Source of the DNA: Chryseobacterium indologenes | GTDB taxonomy: Bacteria; Bacteroidota; Bacteroidia; Flavobacteriales; Weeksellaceae | Assembly: GCF_002025665.1 (NCBI RefSeq) | Contig: NZ_CP018786.1 | Location: forward strand, 930,001 to 994,000 | DNA: 64,000 nucleotides | Direction: 5' to 3' | Shown here: piece after piece, positions 27,201-35,780 of the stretch | Layout: each line of letters starts with the position of its first letter | Position numbering within the stretch: position 1 is the stretch's first letter | Program-made: the position numbers and the translations under genes | The notes under the pieces: model-generated | Databases searched by the model: none | What the model was told of the DNA's origin: nothing | What the model saw: the letters and a program-made list of their open reading frames with translations, nothing else

Positions 27201-28190
27201 TTAATGTTTCATGATCAGTTTATGACCTTGGGTTTGATTATTTTTTAGAATAGAATGTGCCTTCAGAACAGTATCCAAAGAAAGATTTCCAACGGTTTTA
27301 TATTGTGGAGGGAGGATCGTTTCGTTTTCAATGAGTGTCTTGATGGTAAGCAAACTGTTTTTATAATACTCATATTTTTTTACCATTCCATACGTATAAT
27401 TGGAGATATTCATAATCAATGTCCCTTTATTGAAGAGGATTTCGTGAGCATCTTTTGTAACCAAAGCGGTTACATCCACATACATTCCGTTAATTTTTAA
27501 AACTTCTGCAGTCACTTCAGACATATAATTTCCTACGAGATCAATTCCATATTCAAAAGGTTGATCAGCATTGGCTTTTAAAATGTTTTTAATAAGATTT
27601 TCATCTCTGTAATGAATGATTTGATGATCTTTTAAACCCAATTTGAGAAGAATCTGTCTGTTTTCTTCACTTCCCACTGTGGCTGTGATCTGTCGGATAT
27701 TATGTGCTAATAAAAGTTTGATTAAAAATGAACCTACGCCTCCGGCTGCTCCTGTTACCAAAACAGTGTTTTCCAGGTTTAAATTTAAACGATTAAAGAT
27801 CTGTAAAGAAGTAAGCCCTGCAGAAGGAGTGGCTGCCGCCTGTTCAAACGAAATATTTTTTGGTTTAAAGGAAACAATAGCTTCAGGAACTGCAATATAT
27901 TCAGCGTAAGTACCGTTGCTTCCCATAGAGCCGCTTCCACTATATACTTCATCACCAATATTGAATTCTGTAACTTCGGAACCTTTATCCACTACAATTC
28001 CTGATAATTCTCTTCCTAATATGGGTGAACTGATCAGCTTGCGTTCCAATTCATTTTCCAACATTTGATAATCAATAGGATTGAAGCCGCTTGCCTTAAT
28101 CTGGATTAAAACTTCATTGTTTTTGGGTTGAGGCTGCTCTGCCAGTCCGTCTTCCAGCTTTCCGTTTTTATTTAAAATAATTGCTTTCAT
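27201..28190 (-). CDS. Zinc-independent quinone oxidoreductase-like medium-chain dehydrogenase
   Basis: A 329-residue NAD(P)-binding MDR protein started at ATG 28190 (MKAIILNKNG). A longer reading from 28208 adds six residues and would begin within the promoter box, so the shorter start is preferred. It has the N-terminal GroES-like fold (GRELSGIVVDKG, GDEVYSGSG) and the Rossmann motif VLVTGAAGGVGSF. The structural-zinc cysteine cluster of true alcohol dehydrogenases is absent, so a quinone- or enone-reductase role is more likely. Such pairs with HxlR regulators respond to electrophiles or quinones. Confidence 0.85.
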   Translation of the reverse strand: MKAIILNKNGKLEDGLAEQPQPKNNEVLIQIKASGFNPIDYQMLENELERKLISSPILGRELSGIVVDKGSEVTEFNIGDEVYSGSGSMGSNGTYAEYIAVPEAIVSFKPKNISFEQAAATPSAGLTSLQIFNRLNLNLENTVLVTGAAGGVGSFLIKLLLAHNIRQITATVGSEENRQILLKLGLKDHQIIHYRDENLIKNILKANADQPFEYGIDLVGNYMSEVTAEVLKINGMYVDVTALVTKDAHEILFNKGTLIMNISNYTYGMVKKYEYYKNSLLTIKTLIENETILPPQYKTVGNLSLDTVLKAHSILKNNQTQGHKLIMKH

Positions 28191-28207
28191 ACATTTAATT
28201 TGATACA

Positions 28208-28267
28208 CAAATGTAAAGAGGGAATAGTTTATATTTGCTACTAGTTAACCAATGGTAACTAGTTACC
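28208..28267. promoter_or_regulatory. Divergent promoter and operator region
   Basis: On the minus strand TACATTTG (28215-28208) serves the oxidoreductase. On the plus strand TATATTTG (28230-28237) serves hxlR. Between them and the hxlR start lie two near-identical sites, ACTAGTTAACC and ACTAGTTACC (28241-28267), which also read as an inverted repeat. They are a probable binding site for the divergently encoded HxlR protein. Confidence 0.55.
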
Positions 28268-28281
28268 TTCATGAAACTATT

Positions 28282-28659
28282 ATGGCAAAAATCATTGAAA
28301 ACGGCATCGAAAGAGAAGCCAGCTGCACAGAAGAATTGTTCGCGATGCGGGACAGTCTGGACGTTTTGGGAGGAAAATGGAAACTGATGATTTTACGATA
28401 TCTGACGAACAGACCGGATCAGATGATTCATTTTAAAAAGCTGGAACGCAGTATTGAAGGAATTTCAGCTAAAATGCTGAGCAAAGAATTAAAAGAACTG
28501 GAAACCAATCTGCTGATCACAAGGACCATTCAGGATACAAAACCGATTACGGTAACGTATGCAGTGACGGAATATGGAAAATCTGTATTTCCTGTAACAG
28601 AAACATTAGTCAATTGGGGAATAATCCATCGGGAGAAAATTAAAGAATCAATGGGATAG
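28282..28659 (+). CDS. HxlR family transcriptional regulator
   Basis: A 125-residue winged-helix regulator from ATG 28282 (MAKIIENGIE); the longer reading starts inside the operator. It shows the family pattern: a conserved cysteine (SCTEEL) before LGGKWKLMILRYL, then HFKKLERSIEGISAKMLSKELKELE and the C-terminal VTYAVTEYGKSVFP. HxlR proteins often sense quinones, aldehydes or thiol stress through that cysteine. Most likely it represses the divergent oxidoreductase-cupin operon. Confidence 0.9.
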   Translation: MAKIIENGIEREASCTEELFAMRDSLDVLGGKWKLMILRYLTNRPDQMIHFKKLERSIEGISAKMLSKELKELETNLLITRTIQDTKPITVTYAVTEYGKSVFPVTETLVNWGIIHREKIKESMG

Positions 28660-28674
28660 TTATGAGATATTGGC

Positions 28675-28842
28675 AAACGCAAAGACGCAAGAATTTTCCT
28701 TTAAATATGTCTTAAGGCGCAAGGATTTTATCTTTGATAAAATTTAATTCTGTTGAATTTTGGATAAAATAAACTTGCTGAAAATCTTTGATTTTCTCGC
28801 GCCTTAAAGCAGTATGTTATTAAATTTCTTTGCGCCTTTGCG
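28675..28842. repeat. Interspersed structured repeat, family 2, copy D
   Basis: Outer arms ACGCAAAGACGCAA and TTGCGCCTTTGCG, a middle stem TTAAGGCGC / GCGCCTTAA, and two inner perfect hairpins (ATTTTATC-TTT-GATAAAAT and GAAAATC-TTT-GATTTTC). Nearly the same plan as copy C at 26422-26587. Confidence 0.78.
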
Positions 28843-28895
28843 ATTACTAATAAATATTGCTTCATAGAGAAAAGATTAAATAATCTATGTCGATG

Positions 28896-28932
28896 AAAAA
28901 ATCCTCAGACCCATTTAGAGTTGAGGATTTTA
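28896..28932 (-). terminator. Terminator after the betaine-binding protein gene
   Basis: AAAATCCTCA (28898-28907) pairs with TGAGGATTTT (28922-28931), with a T-run on the minus strand. Confidence 0.75.
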
Positions 28933-28951
28933 AATGATACCAAATTGTTGA

Positions 28952-29806
28952 TTAATTTTGATCTAACCACGACTGTATCAGCTCAGCGTGATCTTCTACC
29001 CATTCTTTAGCGGTAGCTTCTTTATTTTTACTCTGTTCCATTTTCATTAAAAGATCAGACATATTTTCATCATCAAAATGAAGTCTGGAAAAAAACTTGG
29101 CCAGCTCCGGATGATCCTTCACAAAACTTTTTCTGGAATAGGTTTTAATCTGTTCTGCTTCGCCGTAAATCTTTTTGGGATCATCAAGAAACTTTAGCTT
29201 CATTTTACCGAACATCCAATGGGGCTGCCATCCGGTTACCACAATCCATTCTTTACGCTGTATGGCATTCTGTAACTCGGTGATCATGGCAATGGTAGAG
29301 GAGTTGATCTGCTGAAAATCTAGTTTATAATCAACAATTGCTTTATCTGTTCCGGTAGTTAATCCGGCTCCTTTTTCAATTCCAATAATTCTGTGACTGA
29401 ACTGCTCTTTATGCTCATTGAGCTCTTCAATGGAATTAACAGGAATGTATTCCGGCACAACCAATCCTATACGACCGTTATCATAATTGGTTCCAAGATG
29501 AGTCAGTCCCGGAAATTTAGCCAGCTTTTTTGCGTGGGTGTAAGGTAACCAGACTCCCATGAAAAGGTCTGTATCTTCATTATTCATCGAAGCCAGAATC
29601 ATATCTGTAGAAGCTTTTTGAATAATAACATGATAACCTTGCTTATCCAGAATAGCTTTAGCAACGTGTGTCATCGCTACATCTTCTGCCCAGCCATCTA
29701 CCATTCCTATGGTGATATACTTTGAGTTTTTTATGTTTTCACACGAACTTAATGCGGTAAATATGAACATTAAAACGGGTAAAAACAGATATTTAAGTTG
29801 TTTCAT
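28952..29806 (-). CDS. opuAC: Glycine-betaine ABC transporter, substrate-binding lipoprotein
   Basis: A 284-residue OpuAC/ProX-type binding protein with a signal peptide and lipobox (LSSC-E). It is tethered to the inner membrane facing the periplasm. Family signatures include IGMVDGWAEDVAMTHVAKAIL, DLFMGVWLPYTH and VVTGWQPHWMF, in which Trp residues form the cage for the trimethylammonium group of betaine or choline. It is the third gene of the transporter operon, starting one base after the permease stop. Confidence 0.93.
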   Translation of the reverse strand: MKQLKYLFLPVLMFIFTALSSCENIKNSKYITIGMVDGWAEDVAMTHVAKAILDKQGYHVIIQKASTDMILASMNNEDTDLFMGVWLPYTHAKKLAKFPGLTHLGTNYDNGRIGLVVPEYIPVNSIEELNEHKEQFSHRIIGIEKGAGLTTGTDKAIVDYKLDFQQINSSTIAMITELQNAIQRKEWIVVTGWQPHWMFGKMKLKFLDDPKKIYGEAEQIKTYSRKSFVKDHPELAKFFSRLHFDDENMSDLLMKMEQSKNKEATAKEWVEDHAELIQSWLDQN

Positions 29807-29807
29807 C

Positions 29808-30635
29808 TTATTGCTTTTTCTTTACAAATCCCTGGGTAATACGGTCGAGGATAATGGCCAATATCACCACGGATAAACCACTTTCAAATCCTAATCCGAT
29901 ATCCAGATTATTAATTCCTTCCAGTACTTTCTCTCCTAAGCCACCTGCAGCAATCATTCCTGCAATAACAACCATGGATAATGATAACAATATGGTTTGA
30001 TTAATTCCCGTTAAAATCGTTTTCATTGCTAAAGGAAGTTCTACTTTAAATAGAATCTGACGGTTGGTCGCTCCGAAAGCTCTGGCAGCTTCCACAATAT
30101 CTTTTGGAACGGCTTCAATTCCTAATGTCGTTAATCGAACTGCTGGCGGCATGGCGAAAATGATGGTTGCAAAAGCACCTGGTACTTTACCGATACTAAA
30201 AAACAGCACAGCCGGAATGAGGTAGACAAATGCGGGCATGGTCTGCATCAAATCCAGTAAAGGACGAATGATTTTGTCGGCTATTTTGCTTTTAGCTGCT
30301 AAAATCCCAAGTGGAATAGAAAGAATAAGAGCGGTAATGGTAGATACAAAAATAAGTGCTAGGGTTTCCATGGTTTCTTTCCATAATCCCATTAAAAATA
30401 TTAAACTTAATCCGGCAGCAGTTACCACAGCGATACCTTTTCCGGCTTTCCATAATGCCAGGAGTGTAAAAAAGAGAATGATTACATAAAAAGGGGTGTT
30501 TGTTAAAATCCATTCAATTCCCATAATGGAGGAATTTCCCAGATGTTTTATGACATCAAATACAGGCTTTCCGTTTTCTGTGAGCCAATTGATTGCAGTT
30601 TCTACATATTGGCCTATATCTATAGTTTTATTCAT
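29808..30635 (-). CDS. opuAB: Glycine-betaine ABC transporter, permease
   Basis: A 275-residue inner-membrane protein with about six to seven transmembrane segments. The binding-protein-dependent permease domain includes the EAA-type cytoplasmic loop EAARAFGATNRQILFKVELPLA. Residues preceding it (about 85-140, LALIFVSTITALILSIPLGI) match ProW/OpuAB. It forms the transport channel with the ATPase encoded just upstream. Confidence 0.94.
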   Translation of the reverse strand: MNKTIDIGQYVETAINWLTENGKPVFDVIKHLGNSSIMGIEWILTNTPFYVIILFFTLLALWKAGKGIAVVTAAGLSLIFLMGLWKETMETLALIFVSTITALILSIPLGILAAKSKIADKIIRPLLDLMQTMPAFVYLIPAVLFFSIGKVPGAFATIIFAMPPAVRLTTLGIEAVPKDIVEAARAFGATNRQILFKVELPLAMKTILTGINQTILLSLSMVVIAGMIAAGGLGEKVLEGINNLDIGLGFESGLSVVILAIILDRITQGFVKKKQ

Positions 30636-30636
30636 C

Positions 30637-31887
30637 TTATTGATTGTTTGCGATTTCTTTTAATTCTATAATCTCTTCTTCGTTAAACTTGGTAGCTTCT
30701 ATGACAAGCGATAACTGGGTTACTAGACCTAAAAATTTATTGTCTTCATCAATAACAGCAATGGACGATTTATTTTCAGAGATCAATGGTAGCATTTCTT
30801 CTACAGTCACTTCCGGATAAACCGAGGGAACATTACTGTTGATAATAGATTCTACCGTAGGTTCTTTCTTTTTGGCGATGCGCACAACATCTTTAAGCGT
30901 TACAAAACCAAGGAATTTATTTTGAAAATCTACCACAGGCAAGTTTTCCAGACCTGTAGCCCTCATTTTTCTTAAAGCGCCTTCAGGACCATCTTTTCTG
31001 AAACGTACTACCGTTGCTTTGTCGAACATCAAAGATCTTGCAGTGATAATGGTCTTACGGTCTACTTTCTCTACAAACGCTTTCACATAGTCGCTGGCAG
31101 GATTGGTTAAAATATCTTCCGCTGTTCCTATTTGTTCTATCACCCCATCTTTCATAATGACGATACGGTCTCCGATTTTAATGGCTTCATCCAAATCGTG
31201 GGTAATAAAGACTATGGTTTTTTGCAATGTATTCTGGAGTTCAAGCATCTGATCCTGCATTTCAGATTTGATCAATGGATCCAATGCAGAGAAAGCTTCA
31301 TCCATAAGCAGTACTTCAGGATCGTTTGCCAGGGCTCTTGCTAATCCAACTCTCTGCTGCATTCCTCCGGAAAGCTGAGACGGATACTGATTTTCGAAAC
31401 CATTTAAACCGACAATATCCAGTGCTTTTTGTGCTTTTTTATCACGGGAAGCTTTATCTTCTCCTCTTATTTCCAGTCCGAAGCCTGCATTATCTAAAAT
31501 GGTATGATGGGGAAGCAGTCCGAATTTCTGGAATACCATACTCATTTCTGTTCTTCTTACTTCCAACAGTTCTTTGTTGTTTTTTCCGGTAATATCATCG
31601 TCATTGATGAATACTTTTCCTGAAGTAGGTTCATTCAGTCTGTTAAGGCAACGCAGTAAAGTCGATTTTCCGCTTCCTGAAAGTCCCATGATCACAAAGA
31701 ATTCTCCTTCATAAATTTCAAAACTGGCTTTGTTGATTCCTATGGTACAGCCAGTTTTTTCAAGAATTTCCTTTTTGGAAAAACCTTTATCCAGAAGCTC
31801 CTGTGCTTTTTCTTTGTTTTTACCAAAGATGATCGTCAGGTCTTCCACTTTAAGTTTTACTTTTCGAGTGTTTTCATTTTTTTCCAT
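30637..31887 (-). CDS. opuAA: Glycine-betaine ABC transporter, ATP-binding protein with CBS domains
   Basis: A 416-residue ProV/OpuAA ATPase: Walker A GLSGSGKST, Q-loop VFQKFGLLPHHT, signature LSGGMQQRVGLARAL, Walker B VLLMDEAFSALDP and switch His in FITHDLDEA. The C-terminal third carries two CBS motifs (for example NLPVVDFQNKFLGFVTL), which in OpuA sense ionic strength. The order ATPase-permease-binding protein with 1-base gaps is the classic osmoprotectant importer operon. The gene is preceded by an apparently long leader. Confidence 0.95.
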   Translation of the reverse strand: MEKNENTRKVKLKVEDLTIIFGKNKEKAQELLDKGFSKKEILEKTGCTIGINKASFEIYEGEFFVIMGLSGSGKSTLLRCLNRLNEPTSGKVFINDDDITGKNNKELLEVRRTEMSMVFQKFGLLPHHTILDNAGFGLEIRGEDKASRDKKAQKALDIVGLNGFENQYPSQLSGGMQQRVGLARALANDPEVLLMDEAFSALDPLIKSEMQDQMLELQNTLQKTIVFITHDLDEAIKIGDRIVIMKDGVIEQIGTAEDILTNPASDYVKAFVEKVDRKTIITARSLMFDKATVVRFRKDGPEGALRKMRATGLENLPVVDFQNKFLGFVTLKDVVRIAKKKEPTVESIINSNVPSVYPEVTVEEMLPLISENKSSIAVIDEDNKFLGLVTQLSLVIEATKFNEEEIIELKEIANNQ

Positions 31888-32421
31888 ATTCAGAATTTTT
31901 CAATTAATAATTTGATATAAAAAATTGTACACCAATTCATTATATACATTTAGCATTCGTTGTTCTGCTGATGACGATAGGATAAAATAATTTGCTAAGC
32001 CTTTAGTAATAAAAGCTTTAAACAAAAAAATAACAGCATAAAGACCTGCTGGCCTTATGTTTATTTTAAATATTTCAATAGATTATACTCTAGAAAAAGA
32101 GTGCATTATGTAAAAAGAAACTGATCTTTTACATAGATTCTACAATTAAATTACTGATGAGGTAATTACAGATATGTGTACTGAACAACTTGAATGGCTA
32201 CATTTCATCAAAATGCTTGCCAGCATCAAAAAACTGTATATCAATTTTTTATGACGGTGCAAATTTACGAATTATATATTAAATGGATTTTTGTATATGT
32301 AAGTTATTGATTATCAATGATATTTTAAAAAGATGATTTCATGACGAATTTTCTCTTATTATTCAAGTTAAGAGAATATTGAGGTTGGAATTATTTTAGA
32401 AAAATCTTAACGTTATACCAG
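31888..32421 (-). promoter_or_regulatory. Gap 31888-32421: apparent long leader upstream of the betaine transporter operon
   Basis: No gene is supported. A minus-strand -7 box TAAATTTG (32267-32260) has no matching -33, and would give a leader of about 365 bases. Inside it, 32034-32060 can fold two ways. One hairpin uses CATAAGGCC / GGTCTTTATG. Another uses CAGCA / TGCTG next to a T-rich stretch (minus strand), which looks like an intrinsic terminator. The two share bases and are mutually exclusive. No known riboswitch consensus was recognised. Confidence 0.4.
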
Positions 32422-32787
32422 TTATTTTAATAAAACGGCAATAATGGCAAGGATAGCGGGTAAAGCCTGAACGAAGAATATTTTTTTAGTGGCTGAAATT
32501 GCTCCATAGATTCCTGCTACGGCTACACATCCTAAAAAGAATAACGCTACATTGGTCTGCCATTGAGGATCTTTAATCAAAAAAGACCAGATCAGCCCGG
32601 CAGCCAGAAATCCATTGTAAAGTCCCTGATTGGCAGCAAGTCCTTTTGTTGGCTTAAACATTTCTGCAGGCAGAGCTGCTTTAAAAACTTCTTTTCCTTT
32701 GGTTTCCCATGCGAACATTTCCATCCAGAGGATATAAAGGTGTTCCAGTGCAACGACGGCGATCAGAATTTTAGCAACGATTTCCAT
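32422..32787 (-). CDS. DUF1304 family small membrane protein
   Basis: A 121-residue protein with four hydrophobic segments and the DUF1304 pattern: ALEHLYILWMEMFAW near the N-terminus, NQGLYNGFLAAGLIW in the middle and a Gly-rich third helix. Inner-membrane location is expected; function is not established. It is divergent from the Crp-like regulator across 63 bases. Confidence 0.85.
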   Translation of the reverse strand: MEIVAKILIAVVALEHLYILWMEMFAWETKGKEVFKAALPAEMFKPTKGLAANQGLYNGFLAAGLIWSFLIKDPQWQTNVALFFLGCVAVAGIYGAISATKKIFFVQALPAILAIIAVLLK

Positions 32788-32803
32788 AATAAATATTTTC
32801 TCA

Positions 32804-32834
32804 TTGTAAAACTAAAAAAATAAAGTTAAGTTTG
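32804..32834 (+). promoter_or_regulatory. Promoter of the Crp-like regulator
   Basis: TTG at 32804-32806, a 20-base spacer and TAAGTTTG at 32827-32834, close to the Bacteroidota consensus. Confidence 0.6.
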
Positions 32835-32850
32835 AGTATTAATTCTTACA

Positions 32851-33423
32851 ATGGATCCATTCAAAGCACATTTAAATAAATTTATTACCATAACCGATGA
32901 GGAATTTGTTTCCATCATGTCTTTTTTCCAGGTTCTTGATGTGAAAAAGAAACAGAAGCTGGTATTGGAAGGAGAGGTCTGCCGAACAATGTATTTTGTG
33001 TTGAATGGATGTTTGAGAAAGTTCTTTATCAACGAAAAAGGAGTGGAGCAAACTACGGAGTTTGCTATTGAAAACTGGTGGATAACAGATACATTTGCTT
33101 ATGAAAGACAAATCCCGACAGATTTTTCTATACAAGCGGTAGAGCATTCTTCTATTTTGGTGATTGATCTGGAGCGTCAGGAAGAATTATTAAAAAAACA
33201 TCCAGTGATGGAAAGGTACTTCCGGATGATCTATCAAAGAGCGTATGCTGCTTCGGAAAGGAGAATCCGTTACTTGTATGAAATGTCCAGAGAAGAACTT
33301 TATATGCATTTCAGTACATTATATCCGTGGTTTATCCAGAGAATTCCACAATATTTAATTGCTTCCTTTTTGAATCTGACTCCGGAATATCTGAGTGAAA
33401 TCAGAGCAAAATTACGATCTTAA
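32851..33423 (+). CDS. Crp/Fnr-family transcriptional regulator
   Basis: A 190-residue protein with an N-terminal cyclic-nucleotide-binding-like barrel (LVLEGEVCRTMYFVLNGCLRKF and FAIENWWITD, about 35-75) and a C-terminal winged helix (QYLIASFLNLTPEYLSEIRAKL). The arginine needed for cAMP binding in Crp is not evident, so the ligand is unknown. It is followed by DoxX and AhpD-like genes on the same strand, a grouping seen in redox- or stress-responsive loci. Confidence 0.88.
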   Translation: MDPFKAHLNKFITITDEEFVSIMSFFQVLDVKKKQKLVLEGEVCRTMYFVLNGCLRKFFINEKGVEQTTEFAIENWWITDTFAYERQIPTDFSIQAVEHSSILVIDLERQEELLKKHPVMERYFRMIYQRAYAASERRIRYLYEMSREELYMHFSTLYPWFIQRIPQYLIASFLNLTPEYLSEIRAKLRS

Positions 33424-33486
33424 ACCAGTTTAAGTTTTTTACGGATCAGAAGCCGGAAATTTGTCATGTAATTAAAAGCTAATGCA

Positions 33487-33918
33487 ATGACAGATCACAA
33501 AAATCAATTTCCGCAACTTTTTTTAAGACTGGCTCTCGCTGTTACGATGCTTTCTGCAGTGGCAGATCGGTTTGGATGGTGGAGCAAGGAAAATTCGTCA
33601 TGGGGAAACATGGAGAGTTTTAAAGAATATACAAGACAGCTGACCTATTTCCTTCCGGAAGCTTTGAGTACGGTTTCAGCGTATGCCGCTACCTTTTTAG
33701 AAATTCTTTTTCCTTTGATGCTGATTTTTGGATTTAAAACAAAAATGGCAGCCTACGGAAGCAGTATCCTGCTGTTAATTTTTGCCATATCCATGACCAT
33801 TGCATCAGGGCCAAAGGCTCCACTCAACTATTCTGTATGGGTGGGATGTGCTGCTGCGCTTTTACTGGCAGTACAACAACATTATTCTTTAAGTATAGAT
33901 CAATTAACCAAAAAATAA
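33487..33918 (+). CDS. DoxX-family membrane protein
   Basis: A 143-residue four-helix membrane protein of the DoxX/SURF4-like type, with the N-terminal LFLRLALAVTMLSAVADRFG pattern and a later FLEILFPLMLIFGFKTKMAA segment. Some family members pair with oxidative-stress enzymes, but no reaction is assigned here. It lies 8 bases before the AhpD-like gene and follows the Crp-like regulator. Confidence 0.85.
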   Translation: MTDHKNQFPQLFLRLALAVTMLSAVADRFGWWSKENSSWGNMESFKEYTRQLTYFLPEALSTVSAYAATFLEILFPLMLIFGFKTKMAAYGSSILLLIFAISMTIASGPKAPLNYSVWVGCAAALLLAVQQHYSLSIDQLTKK

Positions 33919-33926
33919 TACATATT

Positions 33927-34370
33927 ATGAGCGCAAGATTAAATATTGCAACAGTAGATTCCGCAGCCTATAAAGCCATGCTTGGATTGGAAGGTTATTT
34001 ACAAACTATTTCTTTAACACACATTCAGAAGGAACTGATTAAGATCAGAGCTTCACAGATCAATAAATGTGCTTTCTGCCTTGATATGCATACCAAAGAT
34101 GCCATCAAATACGGAGAAAATCCTCAAAGAATTTTTATTCTGAACGGATGGACGGAAGCAAAAGAATTTTTCACTGAAGAAGAACAGGTGCTATTGGCAA
34201 TGACCGAAGAAATTACGCTGATCAGCGATAAAGGATTAACCGAAGAAACGTATCAAAAAGCGAAGTCTTTCTTTGATGATAACCAGATTGCTCAGATCAT
34301 TATGGCTATTGTAACAATCAATGCCTGGAACAGAATTGCAGTAAGTACTCATCTTCCGATTGCAAAATAG
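33927..34370 (+). CDS. Carboxymuconolactone decarboxylase/AhpD-family protein
   Basis: A 147-residue all-helical protein from ATG 33927 (MSARLNIATV). The reading from 33837 overlaps the DoxX gene in another frame and was not used. It has the AhpD-type redox motif CAFCLDMH with both cysteines and the downstream His. AhpD-like enzymes reduce peroxidase partners. With DoxX and a Crp-like regulator nearby, an antioxidant role is likely. Confidence 0.9.
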   Translation: MSARLNIATVDSAAYKAMLGLEGYLQTISLTHIQKELIKIRASQINKCAFCLDMHTKDAIKYGENPQRIFILNGWTEAKEFFTEEEQVLLAMTEEITLISDKGLTEETYQKAKSFFDDNQIAQIIMAIVTINAWNRIAVSTHLPIAK

Positions 34371-34445
34371 AGAAGTCGGGAAGATGGGTGATGGAGGATG
34401 GAAGTTGATGAAGACTGCATCATCTACGGATGTTTACTTTATTTA
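34371..34445. repeat. Low-copy repeat remnant, family 5
   Basis: A purine-rich stretch (ATGGGTGATGGAGGATGGAAG) similar to stretches at 35586-35640, 35745-35775 and 42415-42440, followed by the terminator at 34446-34484. No gene. Confidence 0.45.
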
Positions 34446-34484
34446 AAAAAAAACGGCCTTTCAAATTTTTGAAAGGCCGTTTTG
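34446..34484. terminator. Strong terminator
   Basis: AAAACGGCCTTTCAAA (34450-34465) pairs with TTTGAAAGGCCGTTTT (34468-34483), between convergent genes. The T-run is strongest on the minus strand. Confidence 0.85.
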
Positions 34485-34616
34485 ATGCAAGATGCAAAGT
34501 GACAGTGTAACACGGTTTGGTATTAATTCTAAAAATAAATTCTTTGGTTCATTTTATTTTTTAAACCGGAATTACATTGTCTCTCCGTTTCTCGGATTAT
34601 ATTTCTAATATTTAAA

Positions 34617-35585
34617 TTAATAAATAGCCACAGGATTCACATTCACCTGAGTAGAACCTACATATAAAGGCTGCCCCAGCACGAATAGAAATTCCCATAC
34701 TTTTTGTTTTACCAAAGGACGACTGTCAATCAGTTCCAGGTTATAGATTCCTTTTTTAGCCAGCATAAACTGATTGATAGGGAATTCTTCTTTACTTTTT
34801 GGGTTGGGATATACTTCGGAAGCCCAGGTATCACCACCAAAAGCAACGATTCCCTGATCGGCAAGCCATTTTGCAGCATCCATTCCAATTCCGGGTTCTG
34901 TTTCAAGGAATTGCTGGTTGTTTTTACCAATCAATTCAAGCCATCCGGTATTGAAAAGGACAATATCACCTTTTCGTAGGGTAAGTTTCTGTTTCTTTAA
35001 AACGGATTGGATATCTTCTACGGTAAATTCTGTTCCTCCCGGCACAATAGATTTTCCATAATGAGCCGTCATGTCAAGAACTACACCGCGGGTAACGAAC
35101 GGAGGTACTTTTTCAACACCCAGTTTTTTTACTCCTTCTACAGTTACAAAATCTGTTGCTTTATTTCCGTTGTAGTAAGTATTGTCAATACCAATGTGTC
35201 CAATACCATTCAGTTGTGTTCCTACTCCGGTCCATCCGTTTACTAATTCATCATTGAAGGTGAATTTATTAGGGCCTATGCTTTTTCCGGCCTGTTCTCC
35301 GGGCTGAATATTGTATAAATTGAAACTTCTGTGTCTGAAAGCAGGAAGGTTTTTATCAATAGGAATGGCAAGTGCTAATGTTTTACCTTGTTTTACTAAT
35401 CCTAGTGCTTGTTTTACGACTTCCGGTGTTAACAGATTGGCTGCTCCAATCTCATCTGTCACACCGTAAGCGGAAGGATACCATGATTTGTCTTCCGGAT
35501 TGACGAGTGTCTGAGATTTTAAACTAATGCTGTTGAAAATCAATAGTGTAGCTAACCCGAACATTTTGATCAGATTATTTTTCAT
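34617..35585 (-). CDS. Exported cyclase-family (kynurenine-formamidase-like) protein
   Basis: A 322-residue protein with a signal peptide (about 1-25) and a cyclase (PF04199-type) domain. The segment GVGTQLNGIGHIGID corresponds to the metal-binding motif of the family. In related cyclases the T-Q-x-D-G-x-x-H pattern has an Asp where this protein has Asn, so metal binding may be altered. Other conserved parts are FVTRGVVLDM, KGDIVLFNTGW and WLADQGIVAFGGDT. Enzyme substrate unknown; its exported location is unusual for formamidases. Confidence 0.75.
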   Translation of the reverse strand: MKNNLIKMFGLATLLIFNSISLKSQTLVNPEDKSWYPSAYGVTDEIGAANLLTPEVVKQALGLVKQGKTLALAIPIDKNLPAFRHRSFNLYNIQPGEQAGKSIGPNKFTFNDELVNGWTGVGTQLNGIGHIGIDNTYYNGNKATDFVTVEGVKKLGVEKVPPFVTRGVVLDMTAHYGKSIVPGGTEFTVEDIQSVLKKQKLTLRKGDIVLFNTGWLELIGKNNQQFLETEPGIGMDAAKWLADQGIVAFGGDTWASEVYPNPKSKEEFPINQFMLAKKGIYNLELIDSRPLVKQKVWEFLFVLGQPLYVGSTQVNVNPVAIY

Positions 35586-35780
35586 TTTTAAAAAGATTTG
35601 GGGGTTAGAGGTAGGAAGCTGGGAGAGGGAAGTTGTTGAGGTCTGATAACAAATGGATTAGTGTACAATTCAACTTCAATTGTCATTCCGACGAAGGAGG
35701 AATCTCTTTGTTATAGTCAGAATAGTACAATAGAAATAGCATAGCTTCTATCTTCCATCCTCCAGCTTCCAGCATTTACA
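35586..35780. repeat. Intergenic repeat region
   Basis: Contains purine-rich family 5 elements (GAAGCTGGGAGAGGGAAG near 35617; CTTCCATCCTCCAGCTTCCAGC, inverted, near 35753) and the phrase TCATTCCGACGAAGGAGG at 35682-35699, of a kind scattered in many flavobacterial genomes. No gene. Confidence 0.5.
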
